Positions 7,373-11,739 of a DNA stretch of 11,739 nucleotides are shown here, in pieces. The notes below the pieces were generated by a model. The model did not search any database. It was not told the DNA's origin and was given only the letters and a program-made list of their open reading frames with translations. Position 1 is the first letter of the stretch; the number at the start of each line of letters is the position of its first letter. The position numbers were made by a program, and so were the translations under genes. The stretch is taken from the NCBI GenBank assembly GCA_903876465.1, contig CAIRAF010000058.1, positions 1 through 11,739 on the forward strand. The letters are read 5' to 3'. This DNA is from an uncultured bacterium (GTDB lineage Bacteria > Patescibacteriota > Minisyncoccia > Phycocordibacterales > PALSA-1337).

Positions 7373-7504
7373 ATGGCAAAAAGAATCACTGGCGTTGGAA
7401 AGAAACGCGCCACTCGTAGTCGCAAGACTGCAAAACGTCTCGCAATCAAGCGAGCACGTCAAGCTCCAAAGAGAGCAAAAAAGGTACAAAGAAATAAGCG
7501 TTAA
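7373..7504 (+). CDS. 43-residue highly basic microprotein, possible nucleic-acid or ribosome binder
   Basis: Function not recognised. The ATG at 7373 opens a 43-codon frame ending TAA at 7502-7504. The product begins MAKRITGVGKKRATRSRKTA and contains 10 Lys and 10 Arg with no Asp or Glu and no aromatic residue. Such a composition is found in histone-H1-like tails, small nucleoid proteins and small ribosomal proteins, all of which bind nucleic acid. I cannot match it to a named ribosomal protein. Evidence that it is real: it is flanked by a good candidate promoter and by a perfect intrinsic terminator 2 bases after the stop, and it is the only open frame that fills the space between dipZ and msrA. 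There is no Shine-Dalgarno, as for most neighbours. Confidence 0.82.
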   Translation: MAKRITGVGKKRATRSRKTAKRLAIKRARQAPKRAKKVQRNKR

Positions 7505-7505
7505 T

Positions 7506-7544
7506 CAACAAAAAATGCACTATATCGGAGTGCATTTTTTGTTG
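7506..7544 (+). terminator. Intrinsic terminator after the basic microprotein gene
   Basis: A perfect 15-bp stem pairs 7506-7520 with 7530-7544 around a 9-base loop (7521-7529). The centre of the stem is TGCAC/GTGCA and a T-run (7535-7540) lies in the right arm, mirrored by an A-run in the left arm. It could work in both directions, though no minus-strand gene lies nearby. It begins 2 bases after the microprotein stop. Confidence 0.9.
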
Positions 7545-7556
7545 CAACAATTTCCC

Positions 7557-7573
7557 TATAATTAAAGTATAAT
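7557..7573 (+). promoter_or_regulatory. Tandem -10 boxes upstream of msrA
   Basis: Two perfect TATAAT hexamers sit at 7557-7562 and 7568-7573, 11 bases apart, just after the terminator. No good -35 lies at 16-18 bases from either; TTGCAA (7542-7547) is 20 bases from the second. The second box is 6 bases before the ATG at 7580, so it would give a leaderless msrA mRNA; the first would give a leader of about 11 bases. Confidence 0.5.
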
Positions 7574-7579
7574 AAGTAC

Positions 7580-8119
7580 ATGAATCCTTCAATTAGAACT
7601 GCAGTCTTCGCCAACGGATGTTTCTGGTGTACAGAGGCAGTTTTTTCAATGCTTAAAGGTGTGAGTTCGGTGAAGCCTGGATATACGGGTGGTAAAGTTG
7701 AAAATCCGACATATGAGCAAGTAAGTGATGGAAATACTGGTCATGCTGAAGCAATTGAAATTAAATATGACTCTGCAGTTGTTTCTTACGATGATTTGCT
7801 TGCGGTGTATTTCAATACTCACGATCCAACAACATTGAATAGACAGGGGAATGATGTGGGTACACAATACCGTTCAGTTATTTTCTATATTGATGATGAA
7901 CAAAAAAACAAGGCACTAGCTTTGATAAAAGAATTAAATGATTCAAAGGCGTATGACAAACCGGTTGTGACAGAAGTTCAACCTTTAACTGCTTTTTATG
8001 AAGCCGAGGATTATCATCATGATTATTATAAAAATCATAAAGAACAAGGATATTGTCAATTGATTATTGCGCCAAAGTTGGAGAAATTGCAGAAAAGGTT
8101 TGAGAAATTATTAAAATAA
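7580..8119 (+). CDS. msrA: Peptide-methionine (S)-S-oxide reductase MsrA
   Basis: Reduces the S epimer of methionine sulfoxide in proteins and free methionine, using thioredoxin. The catalytic motif GCFWCTEAVF spans 13-22, with nucleophile Cys14 and Cys17 beside it. The family blocks GYTGGKVENPTYEQVSDG (34-51) and NTGHAEAIEI (52-61) follow, with conserved TQYRSVIFY (95-103). Cys159 in QGYCQL is the likely resolving cysteine. At 179 aa it is of normal length and complete. No signal peptide or membrane span is present, so it works in the cytosol. msrB starts 9 bases after its stop, so the two are cotranscribed and cover both epimers. There is no Shine-Dalgarno; the ATG is only 6 bases after a perfect TATAAT. 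Confidence 0.98.
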   Translation: MNPSIRTAVFANGCFWCTEAVFSMLKGVSSVKPGYTGGKVENPTYEQVSDGNTGHAEAIEIKYDSAVVSYDDLLAVYFNTHDPTTLNRQGNDVGTQYRSVIFYIDDEQKNKALALIKELNDSKAYDKPVVTEVQPLTAFYEAEDYHHDYYKNHKEQGYCQLIIAPKLEKLQKRFEKLLK

Positions 8120-8128
8120 ATAAAAATT

Positions 8129-8518
8129 ATGAATGAAGAAGAAATCAAAAAGAAACTAACACCTGAGGAATATCATGTACTTCGTGAAAAGGGTACTGAA
8201 GCACCTTTCAGTGGTCAACTTTTACATGAAACTCGTGAAGGTGTATATACGTGCAAGGTGTGCGGAAATCCACTTTTTCCTTCAACGGCAAAATTTGATT
8301 CCGGAACTGGTTGGCCGAGTTTTGATCAGGCATTACCAGCCTCGACAAAATTAGTACATGATCAAGCTTATGGAATGGAACGAACAGAAGTCGTCTGTGC
8401 AAAGTGTGGTTCACATCTCGGACATGTTTTTGAAGATGGTCCAACGAACACAGGTAAAAGATATTGTATGAATTCTGTCTGTCTAGAACTTGCGGCAGAT
8501 GAAGGGAAGAAAAAGTAG
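8129..8518 (+). CDS. msrB: Peptide-methionine (R)-S-oxide reductase MsrB
   Basis: Reduces the R epimer of methionine sulfoxide in proteins, complementing MsrA. The structural zinc is held by two CxxC pairs, Cys42/Cys45 (TCKVCG) and Cys90/Cys93 (CAKCGSHLGHVF). The catalytic Cys113 lies in RYCMNS. The substrate-site block KFDSGTGWPSF (55-65) is present. In E. coli and Neisseria MsrB this block carries the resolving cysteine (SGCGWPSF); here it is Thr60. Reduction must then use another cysteine, perhaps Cys118, or act directly on the sulfenic acid. The protein is 129 aa, close to the minimal MsrB domain, complete, and has no export signal. It lies 9 bases after msrA without a Shine-Dalgarno. Confidence 0.98.
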   Translation: MNEEEIKKKLTPEEYHVLREKGTEAPFSGQLLHETREGVYTCKVCGNPLFPSTAKFDSGTGWPSFDQALPASTKLVHDQAYGMERTEVVCAKCGSHLGHVFEDGPTNTGKRYCMNSVCLELAADEGKKK

Positions 8519-8553
8519 CAATTCCTACTTTATTCGAGTAATATTAGCCCACC

Positions 8554-9576
8554 ATGAACCCTTCAGACATTTCACCAGTTATTCTTGAAAAAGCACCCAT
8601 TATCCTGGCTGAAATTAAAAAGGCCAATAATATTCTTTTGCATTGCCATATTTCACCAGATCCTGATTCTGTGTGTTCAGCATTAGCGACAAAGGCGGCT
8701 CTTGAACAATTGGGGAAAAAGGTGACTATTATTCTTGGTGACGCTGAGACACTCCCTCAAGGATTTATGGGTTTTCCTGGAGCAAATACTATTGTGAAAA
8801 AAAGTTTTGGTGAGATTGATTTAAAAGAATTTGATTTATTTATAATAGTAGATAGTGGTTCACCTGATAGGATTTCATATAAAGCTGTCCCAGTATTTCC
8901 TTTATCGATTCGATCTGTCAATATTGATCATCACCAATCAAATACATCTTTTGCCGATGTAAATTTGGTAGATGTCAGTGTTTCTGCGACGTATATTCTA
9001 TTTCAACTTTTCACAATATGGAACATAGAAATTACTCATGATATCGCACTGAATCTTTTTATGGGTATATATACAGACAGTGGAGGATTTAAATACTCGC
9101 CGATTGATTACAAAGTATTTCAAGTTTTGCCAATATTAACCAAAATAGCTCCGGACTTCGGTAAGGCTATATTTGATATGGAAAATAATGAGAGTAAGGA
9201 TGCAATATTTTTTGAAGCTCTAGCATTAAATTCAATCGAGACATTTTTGGGTGATAATATTGCAATAGCAACCGTATCTTTTAAACAAATTCAAGAACAT
9301 AATATTCCTATTGATTCTATCCATACAGATATTCCTAACAAGTTGAAATCTGTAGTAGGTTGGAATATTGGTATTATGCTTACTGAAAGGGAACCGGGTC
9401 TTGTGAGAGCTAGTATGCGTAGCCGTGATGGTAATAAATTTGATGTATCAAAATTGGCTGTGGCACTTGGGGGTGGTGGTCATCGTGCTGCTGCTGGCAT
9501 TCGATTCCCTAATACAACATTAGAGGAGGCTAAGGAAAAGATTGTCTCAAAAGCCAAAGAACTGTATAATCTGTAA
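8554..9576 (+). CDS. DHH/DHHA1 phosphoesterase, NrnA-like nano-RNase / pAp phosphatase candidate
   Basis: Manganese-dependent cytosolic phosphoesterase (340 aa). The DHH domain (about 25-185) shows metal-binding motifs in order: HISPDPDSVCSA (32-43, for His32, Asp36, Asp38), FIIVDSG (96-102, Asp100), NIDHHQSN (123-130, the DHH signature) and GIYTDSGGF (171-179, Asp175). The C-terminal DHHA1 domain ends in the substrate-binding GGGGHRAAAG (306-315). Layout and length fit NrnA-type enzymes, which degrade 2-5 nt RNAs and can dephosphorylate pAp. Related DHH families split cyclic dinucleotides, but no GGDEF, PAS or membrane domain is present here. The usual PDGDA is PDPDS. It lies 35 bases after msrB and may be cotranscribed with it. 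The start has no Shine-Dalgarno. Family certain, exact substrate not. Confidence 0.93.
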   Translation: MNPSDISPVILEKAPIILAEIKKANNILLHCHISPDPDSVCSALATKAALEQLGKKVTIILGDAETLPQGFMGFPGANTIVKKSFGEIDLKEFDLFIIVDSGSPDRISYKAVPVFPLSIRSVNIDHHQSNTSFADVNLVDVSVSATYILFQLFTIWNIEITHDIALNLFMGIYTDSGGFKYSPIDYKVFQVLPILTKIAPDFGKAIFDMENNESKDAIFFEALALNSIETFLGDNIAIATVSFKQIQEHNIPIDSIHTDIPNKLKSVVGWNIGIMLTEREPGLVRASMRSRDGNKFDVSKLAVALGGGGHRAAAGIRFPNTTLEEAKEKIVSKAKELYNL

Positions 9577-9620
9577 ACTCAAATTAGCAGTTAAGCAATT
9601 ATAATTAAACAGAATTCATT

Positions 9621-10298
9621 ATGTCCCAGAAACAAATTATTATTTCAGTCGTAGCCATTATCGTTATTGGTCTTGCGTGGTTCGGACTTGATCATTCATC
9701 TGGATATCCAAAGGGTCCAGACGATCTTTCTTCTCAACAGACAATGACAGCTAGTACTACTGTTGCAACTTCAACTATTACTACTACAACTAATCAGTCA
9801 GATTCAACAATCAAAAATTTTATGCATACAATCACAATCGAAACTACAAAAGGCACTATCGTTCTTGAGACATATGATGCAGATGCTCCAAAGACGGTTG
9901 CTAATTTCATTTCTCTAGCAAATAAGGGTTTTTATAACGGACTCATCTTCCATCGCGTTATTTCAGGATTTATGATTCAGGGCGGCGATCCTACTGGCAC
10001 TGGTATGGGTGGTCCTGGATATAAGTTTGCTGATGAGCTCAATCCAAATACTGATTCATATAAGGCTGGTTATGTTCGTGGAACTGTTGCTATGGCTAAC
10101 TCAGGTCCAGATACCAATGGTAGTCAGTTCTTCATTATGCATCAAAATTATCCTCTTCCAAACAAGTACAGTATTTTTGCAAAGGTTGTATCTGGTATGG
10201 ATGTTGTTGATGCTATTGCCACAGCACCTAAGAATAGTTCCGATAAACCCCTTCAAGATATAAAGATGACAAAAGTTACTGTATCGGACACGAAATAG
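9621..10298 (+). CDS. Membrane-anchored cyclophilin-type peptidyl-prolyl isomerase
   Basis: Speeds cis-trans isomerisation of proline bonds, here probably outside the membrane. An N-terminal hydrophobic segment (about 6-22) with few preceding charges serves as signal anchor; there is no lipobox Cys. A Ser/Thr-rich linker (about 37-63) follows. The cyclophilin domain (about 69-224) contains FHRVISGFMIQGGDPTGTG (110-128), with catalytic Arg112 and the conserved Phe117 and Gln120. It also has MANSGPDTNGSQFFI (158-172) and NKYSIFAKVVSGMDVVD (181-197). The usual LDGKHTVFGKV block is shortened to PLPNKYSIFAKV, so the classic His-Thr pair of this loop is not seen, while the fold motifs are intact. 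A TATAAT (9600-9605) lies 15 bases before the ATG, and the gene ends at a strong terminator. It may fold exported proteins such as the DipZ or MacA products. Confidence 0.95.
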   Translation: MSQKQIIISVVAIIVIGLAWFGLDHSSGYPKGPDDLSSQQTMTASTTVATSTITTTTNQSDSTIKNFMHTITIETTKGTIVLETYDADAPKTVANFISLANKGFYNGLIFHRVISGFMIQGGDPTGTGMGGPGYKFADELNPNTDSYKAGYVRGTVAMANSGPDTNGSQFFIMHQNYPLPNKYSIFAKVVSGMDVVDAIATAPKNSSDKPLQDIKMTKVTVSDTK

Positions 10299-10318
10299 TT
10301 TTCCTTAGAAATACGTTG

Positions 10319-10350
10319 AAAAATACCATAGTGAATGCTATGGTATTTTT
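10319..10350 (+). terminator. Intrinsic terminator after the cyclophilin gene
   Basis: A perfect 13-bp stem pairs 10319-10331 with 10338-10350 around a 6-base loop. The stem holds ATACCATAG/CTATGGTAT, with a five-base T-run closing the right arm and an A-run on the left. It lies 20 bases after the cyclophilin stop and rules out a start codon at 10335 for the next gene, because that ATG is in the loop. Confidence 0.88.
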
Positions 10351-10382
10351 GTACCTGTACTAGACAATTTAAAAATGGAATT

Positions 10383-10826
10383 ATGAAGCAAATCAATGTT
10401 GGGACATTGGGTCATAACAGACCAATTTTAGTCACAGCCTGTCTCGCAACCGCAATGATGCATTCACATCGTGGGGATGTGATCATTGTTGTTCCGTCTG
10501 GTGAGCCCGCTGATTTGAATTTACCAGAGTGTTCTGGAAATATCATTTTATTAACACCACAGGATGCTACCATGGAAAAATTGGAAGCAATTCTCTCGGA
10601 GTACATTAAGTCACATGATTCACAAGTTATTATTACGGAAGAAATTGAGCAACTTGGATTACGTGATGCAAGACAGATTTTGATAGATTTCTCGTATAAA
10701 CTCAAATGTACAGTTGAAGCTCATCCCTTAACAGGGAATCCTTGGCCACCGAGTAAATCGGATAAGCATAAATTTCCGCATAAAATCATTCCAAAAAAGG
10801 TTAATGTAACCCGCGTCCGTCGTTGA
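10383..10826 (+). CDS. Hypothetical protein, 147 aa, with EF-Tu-like N-terminal string but no P-loop
   Basis: Not recognised. The frame is open from 10335, but that start lies in the preceding terminator loop, so the ATG at 10383 is chosen. The product begins MKQINVGTLGHNRPILVTAC. Its first 11 residues look like the start of EF-Tu-type GTPases (INVGTIGHVDHGKTT), but the Gly-Lys-Thr of the P-loop is absent. Hydrophobic strands alternate with helices: DVIIVVPSG (32-40), SGNIILLTPQD (51-61), a helix about 63-77, SQVIITEE (80-87), a helix about 92-107. This suggests a Rossmann-like or degenerate P-loop alpha/beta fold. The C-terminus (about 119-147) is Lys/Pro/Arg-rich and probably disordered. 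There is no membrane span. The final codons overlap the stem of the next terminator. There is no convincing promoter or Shine-Dalgarno. Confidence 0.75.
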   Translation: MKQINVGTLGHNRPILVTACLATAMMHSHRGDVIIVVPSGEPADLNLPECSGNIILLTPQDATMEKLEAILSEYIKSHDSQVIITEEIEQLGLRDARQILIDFSYKLKCTVEAHPLTGNPWPPSKSDKHKFPHKIIPKKVNVTRVRR

Positions 10827-10855
10827 CTTGACTGTCAACGTCGGCGCGGTTTTTT
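10811..10855 (+). terminator. Intrinsic terminator overlapping the end of the 147-aa gene
   Basis: A GC-rich stem pairs 10811-10827 with 10834-10849, with one bulged T and one mismatch. The inner CGTTGAC/GTCAACG arm is perfect around a 6-base loop. The T-run 10850-10855 follows. The left arm contains the last four sense codons and the TGA (10824-10826). Confidence 0.9.
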
Positions 10856-10873
10856 CATTAAATATTTTATTGA

Positions 10874-10902
10874 TTGACATGTATGATTTTCTGATGTATT
10901 TT
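10874..10902 (+). promoter_or_regulatory. Strong sigma-70 promoter for the 117-aa hypothetical gene
   Basis: A perfect TTGACA (10874-10879), a 17-base spacer and TATTTT (10897-10902, 4 of 6 consensus) with TG directly upstream. Start would be near 10909, about 22 bases before the ATG. This is the best -35 in the window. Confidence 0.7.
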
Positions 10903-10912
10903 TAATTTAAAC

Positions 10913-10924
10913 AAAAGGAAAGGA
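10913..10924 (+). promoter_or_regulatory. Shine-Dalgarno of the 117-aa hypothetical gene
   Basis: AAAAGGAAAGGA ends 6 bases before the ATG at 10931. It is the only convincing Shine-Dalgarno in the window, and it decides for ATG 10931 over the in-frame TTG at 10925, which it would touch. Confidence 0.75.
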
Positions 10925-10930
10925 TTGAAC

Positions 10931-11284
10931 ATGAAAATGCAAAATCGACTATATGTCGAATCGTTAGATGGTGGCCACACAAATGAGGTGATTGGCAAAT
11001 TAATTAAGTCAGAAGTCTATCTCACTGGCTATCCAGTGATAGGTGGCGGGTCTGCTGATGTTGTTGAAGTGAGTAAGGACCATCTTGCTAAGATAATTAA
11101 GGGTCGTGTGGAACAAGCCCTTAAATATAACGTCTATGACAAGTCGGATGAATGTAAAAAACTTCGTCCGATCGTGGTTGGAATTAAATCTAACCAGATA
11201 ACACTTCTGCAAGTCTTGAATAAGCGGATTGGACAGAAGTTGGTCAAGATTCGCCGAGTTCATCGATTGGCTATTGAGGCCTAA
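10931..11284 (+). CDS. Hypothetical protein, 117 aa, with strong expression signals
   Basis: Not recognised. The product begins MKMQNRLYVESLDGGHTNEV. It is soluble and Lys/Arg-rich, with one Cys (75) and no membrane span. The predicted pattern is a beta-rich first half (RLYVES, EVYLTGYPVIGGG, ADVVEV), a helix about 51-65, then IVVGI, a helix about 90-100, and a basic end KLVKIRRVHRLAIEA (103-117). The basic C-terminal strand or helix could bind nucleic acid; that is inference. The gene is a unit of its own, with a perfect -35, a strong Shine-Dalgarno and a terminator 27 bases after the stop. These signals differ from those of its Shine-Dalgarno-less neighbours, which may mean high expression or a foreign origin. 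A start at the upstream TTG (10925) would add two residues and is less likely. Confidence 0.78.
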   Translation: MKMQNRLYVESLDGGHTNEVIGKLIKSEVYLTGYPVIGGGSADVVEVSKDHLAKIIKGRVEQALKYNVYDKSDECKKLRPIVVGIKSNQITLLQVLNKRIGQKLVKIRRVHRLAIEA

Positions 11285-11310
11285 TCAATATGCTAATTTA
11301 ACTTTCAGTA

Positions 11311-11343
11311 CTGTCGCCAGAATACTCTGGCGGCGGTTTTTTT
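11311..11343 (+). terminator. Intrinsic terminator after the 117-aa hypothetical gene
   Basis: A 10-bp stem pairs 11311-11320 with 11327-11336 (two G-T pairs, CGCCAG/CTGGCG perfect at the loop end) around a 6-base loop. A run of seven T follows (11337-11343). Confidence 0.92.
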
Positions 11344-11355
11344 ATTCAAATATGC

Positions 11356-11361
11356 TATTAT
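11356..11361 (+). promoter_or_regulatory. Candidate -10 box of the nuclease gene
   Basis: TATTAT matches 5 of 6 consensus bases and ends 6 bases before the ATG at 11368. A start of transcription at or next to the ATG would make the mRNA leaderless. No clear -35 is seen, and the expected place falls in the preceding terminator. Confidence 0.35.
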
Positions 11362-11367
11362 TTCCAC

Positions 11368-11739
11368 ATGTCAGACTTCTACAATCCTCATAGAACTCGT
11401 AATGTTTTTGATCCGCAAAGCACTGAACCTTTTAGGGCTAGTCGTTCCAAAATTGATCTATTTCTCAATTGTCCTTTGTGCTATTACCTAGATGCTCGTC
11501 TTGGTGTAGCGCGACCGCCAGGATTTCCTTTTTCCTTGAATTCAGCCGTAGACACTTTGCTTAAAAAAGAATTTGATATTCTTCGTGAAAAAAAGCGTCC
11601 ACATCCACTGATGCACGCCTTTGGTGTTCGTGACGTTATTCCATATATGCATGAAGATATGGATATTTGGAGAAGCAATTTCAAAGGCATAACTTACTTA
11701 GATAAAAATACTAACCTTCTTATAACTGGCGCCGTTGAT
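11368..11739 (+). CDS. Probable PD-(D/E)XK superfamily nuclease, C-terminus cut by window edge
   Basis: The ATG at 11368 opens 124 codons that run off the right edge in frame. The product starts MSDFYNPHRTRNVFDPQSTE. The stretch FRASRSKIDLFLNCPLCYYL (22-41) is the typical N-terminal motif of RecB/Cas4-like PD-(D/E)XK nucleases (Ser, hydrophobic, then C-P, aromatic). A helix with a Leu/Asn/Ser entry (about 56-72) follows in the place of the G-x-x-x-H helix, although the His itself is not seen. The window ends in ITGAVD (119-124), which fits the G-x-x-D strand that carries the first catalytic Asp. The remaining E-x-K motif lies outside. Such proteins act in DNA repair or defence; which one cannot be judged. 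No Shine-Dalgarno is present. Confidence 0.72.
   Translation, partial: MSDFYNPHRTRNVFDPQSTEPFRASRSKIDLFLNCPLCYYLDARLGVARPPGFPFSLNSAVDTLLKKEFDILREKKRPHPLMHAFGVRDVIPYMHEDMDIWRSNFKGITYLDKNTNLLITGAVD

Noticed and set aside
10335..10382. Upstream ATG extending the 147-aa protein by 16 residues
   Set aside because: This ATG is in the loop and the following codons in the right arm and T-run of the preceding terminator; the added residues do not resemble a natural N-terminus.
10383..10450. Calling the 147-aa gene a translation GTPase or EF-Tu fragment
   Set aside because: Only the first 11 residues are similar; Gly-Lys-Thr/Ser and the later NKxD motif are missing.
10412..10705. Minus-strand open frame of 97 codons
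   Set aside because: Antisense shadow of the 147-aa gene, with no promoter or start context of its own.
10925..10930. TTG start for the 117-aa protein
   Set aside because: It would leave no space after the Shine-Dalgarno, whereas ATG at 10931 has a 6-base gap.
1..11739. UGA-as-glycine genetic code (Gracilibacteria/SR1)
   Set aside because: No in-frame TGA interrupts conserved domains, and TGA ends the ATPase and the 147-aa gene.
1..11739. CRISPR array, tRNA, rRNA, insertion sequence or riboswitch
   Set aside because: No spaced direct repeats, cloverleaf, transposase motifs or known aptamer-like leaders were recognised on either strand.

Overview
The window looks like chromosomal DNA of a Candidate Phyla Radiation (Patescibacteria, probably Parcubacteria-like) bacterium. 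The signs are AT-leaning, tightly packed genes, almost no Shine-Dalgarno sequences, many single-span surface-facing proteins with Ser/Thr-rich linkers, a split MacA/MacB-type exporter, and several small proteins that match no family I recognise. TGA is used as a stop and TGG as Trp, so the UGA=Gly code of Gracilibacteria/SR1 does not apply. The taxonomic call is inference, because no rRNA or marker ribosomal protein lies in the window. No tRNA, rRNA, CRISPR array or insertion sequence was seen.

Left part (1-5401, minus strand): a six-gene row read right to left. It encodes an ECF-type sigma factor, a small two-span membrane protein (possible anti-sigma), a one-span surface protein with a small beta-rich domain, a MacA-like adaptor with a low-complexity insert and Gly-rich tail, a MacB/LolD-type ATPase, and an FtsX/MacB-type permease that runs off the left edge. 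A roughly 70-nt AT-rich imperfect hairpin sits between the ATPase and the permease. The simplest reading is an envelope-stress or export operon headed by its own sigma factor. A GCAAC-N17-CGTA element upstream could be a self-regulated promoter.

Middle part (5434-9576): a divergent intergenic region separates this operon from a plus-strand redox group. dipZ fuses a CcdA-type membrane electron carrier, a thioredoxin-like domain with CINC, and a C-terminal beta domain. It is followed by a 43-residue extremely basic microprotein (20 Lys/Arg, no Asp/Glu) that ends at a perfect 15-bp-stem terminator. Next come msrA and msrB (methionine sulfoxide repair, cytosolic) and a DHH/DHHA1 phosphoesterase of the NrnA type. 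DipZ moves reducing power across the membrane while MsrA/MsrB repair proteins inside, so together they suggest a cell that meets oxidants.

Right part (9621-11739): a membrane-anchored cyclophilin with a terminator, then two small proteins of unknown function, each with its own terminator. The first begins with an EF-Tu-like stretch whose P-loop is missing. The second has by far the best promoter and the only convincing Shine-Dalgarno in the window. The right edge cuts a probable PD-(D/E)XK nuclease just at its predicted catalytic Asp. Terminators after the microprotein, the cyclophilin and both unknown genes show that this half is built of short transcription units.
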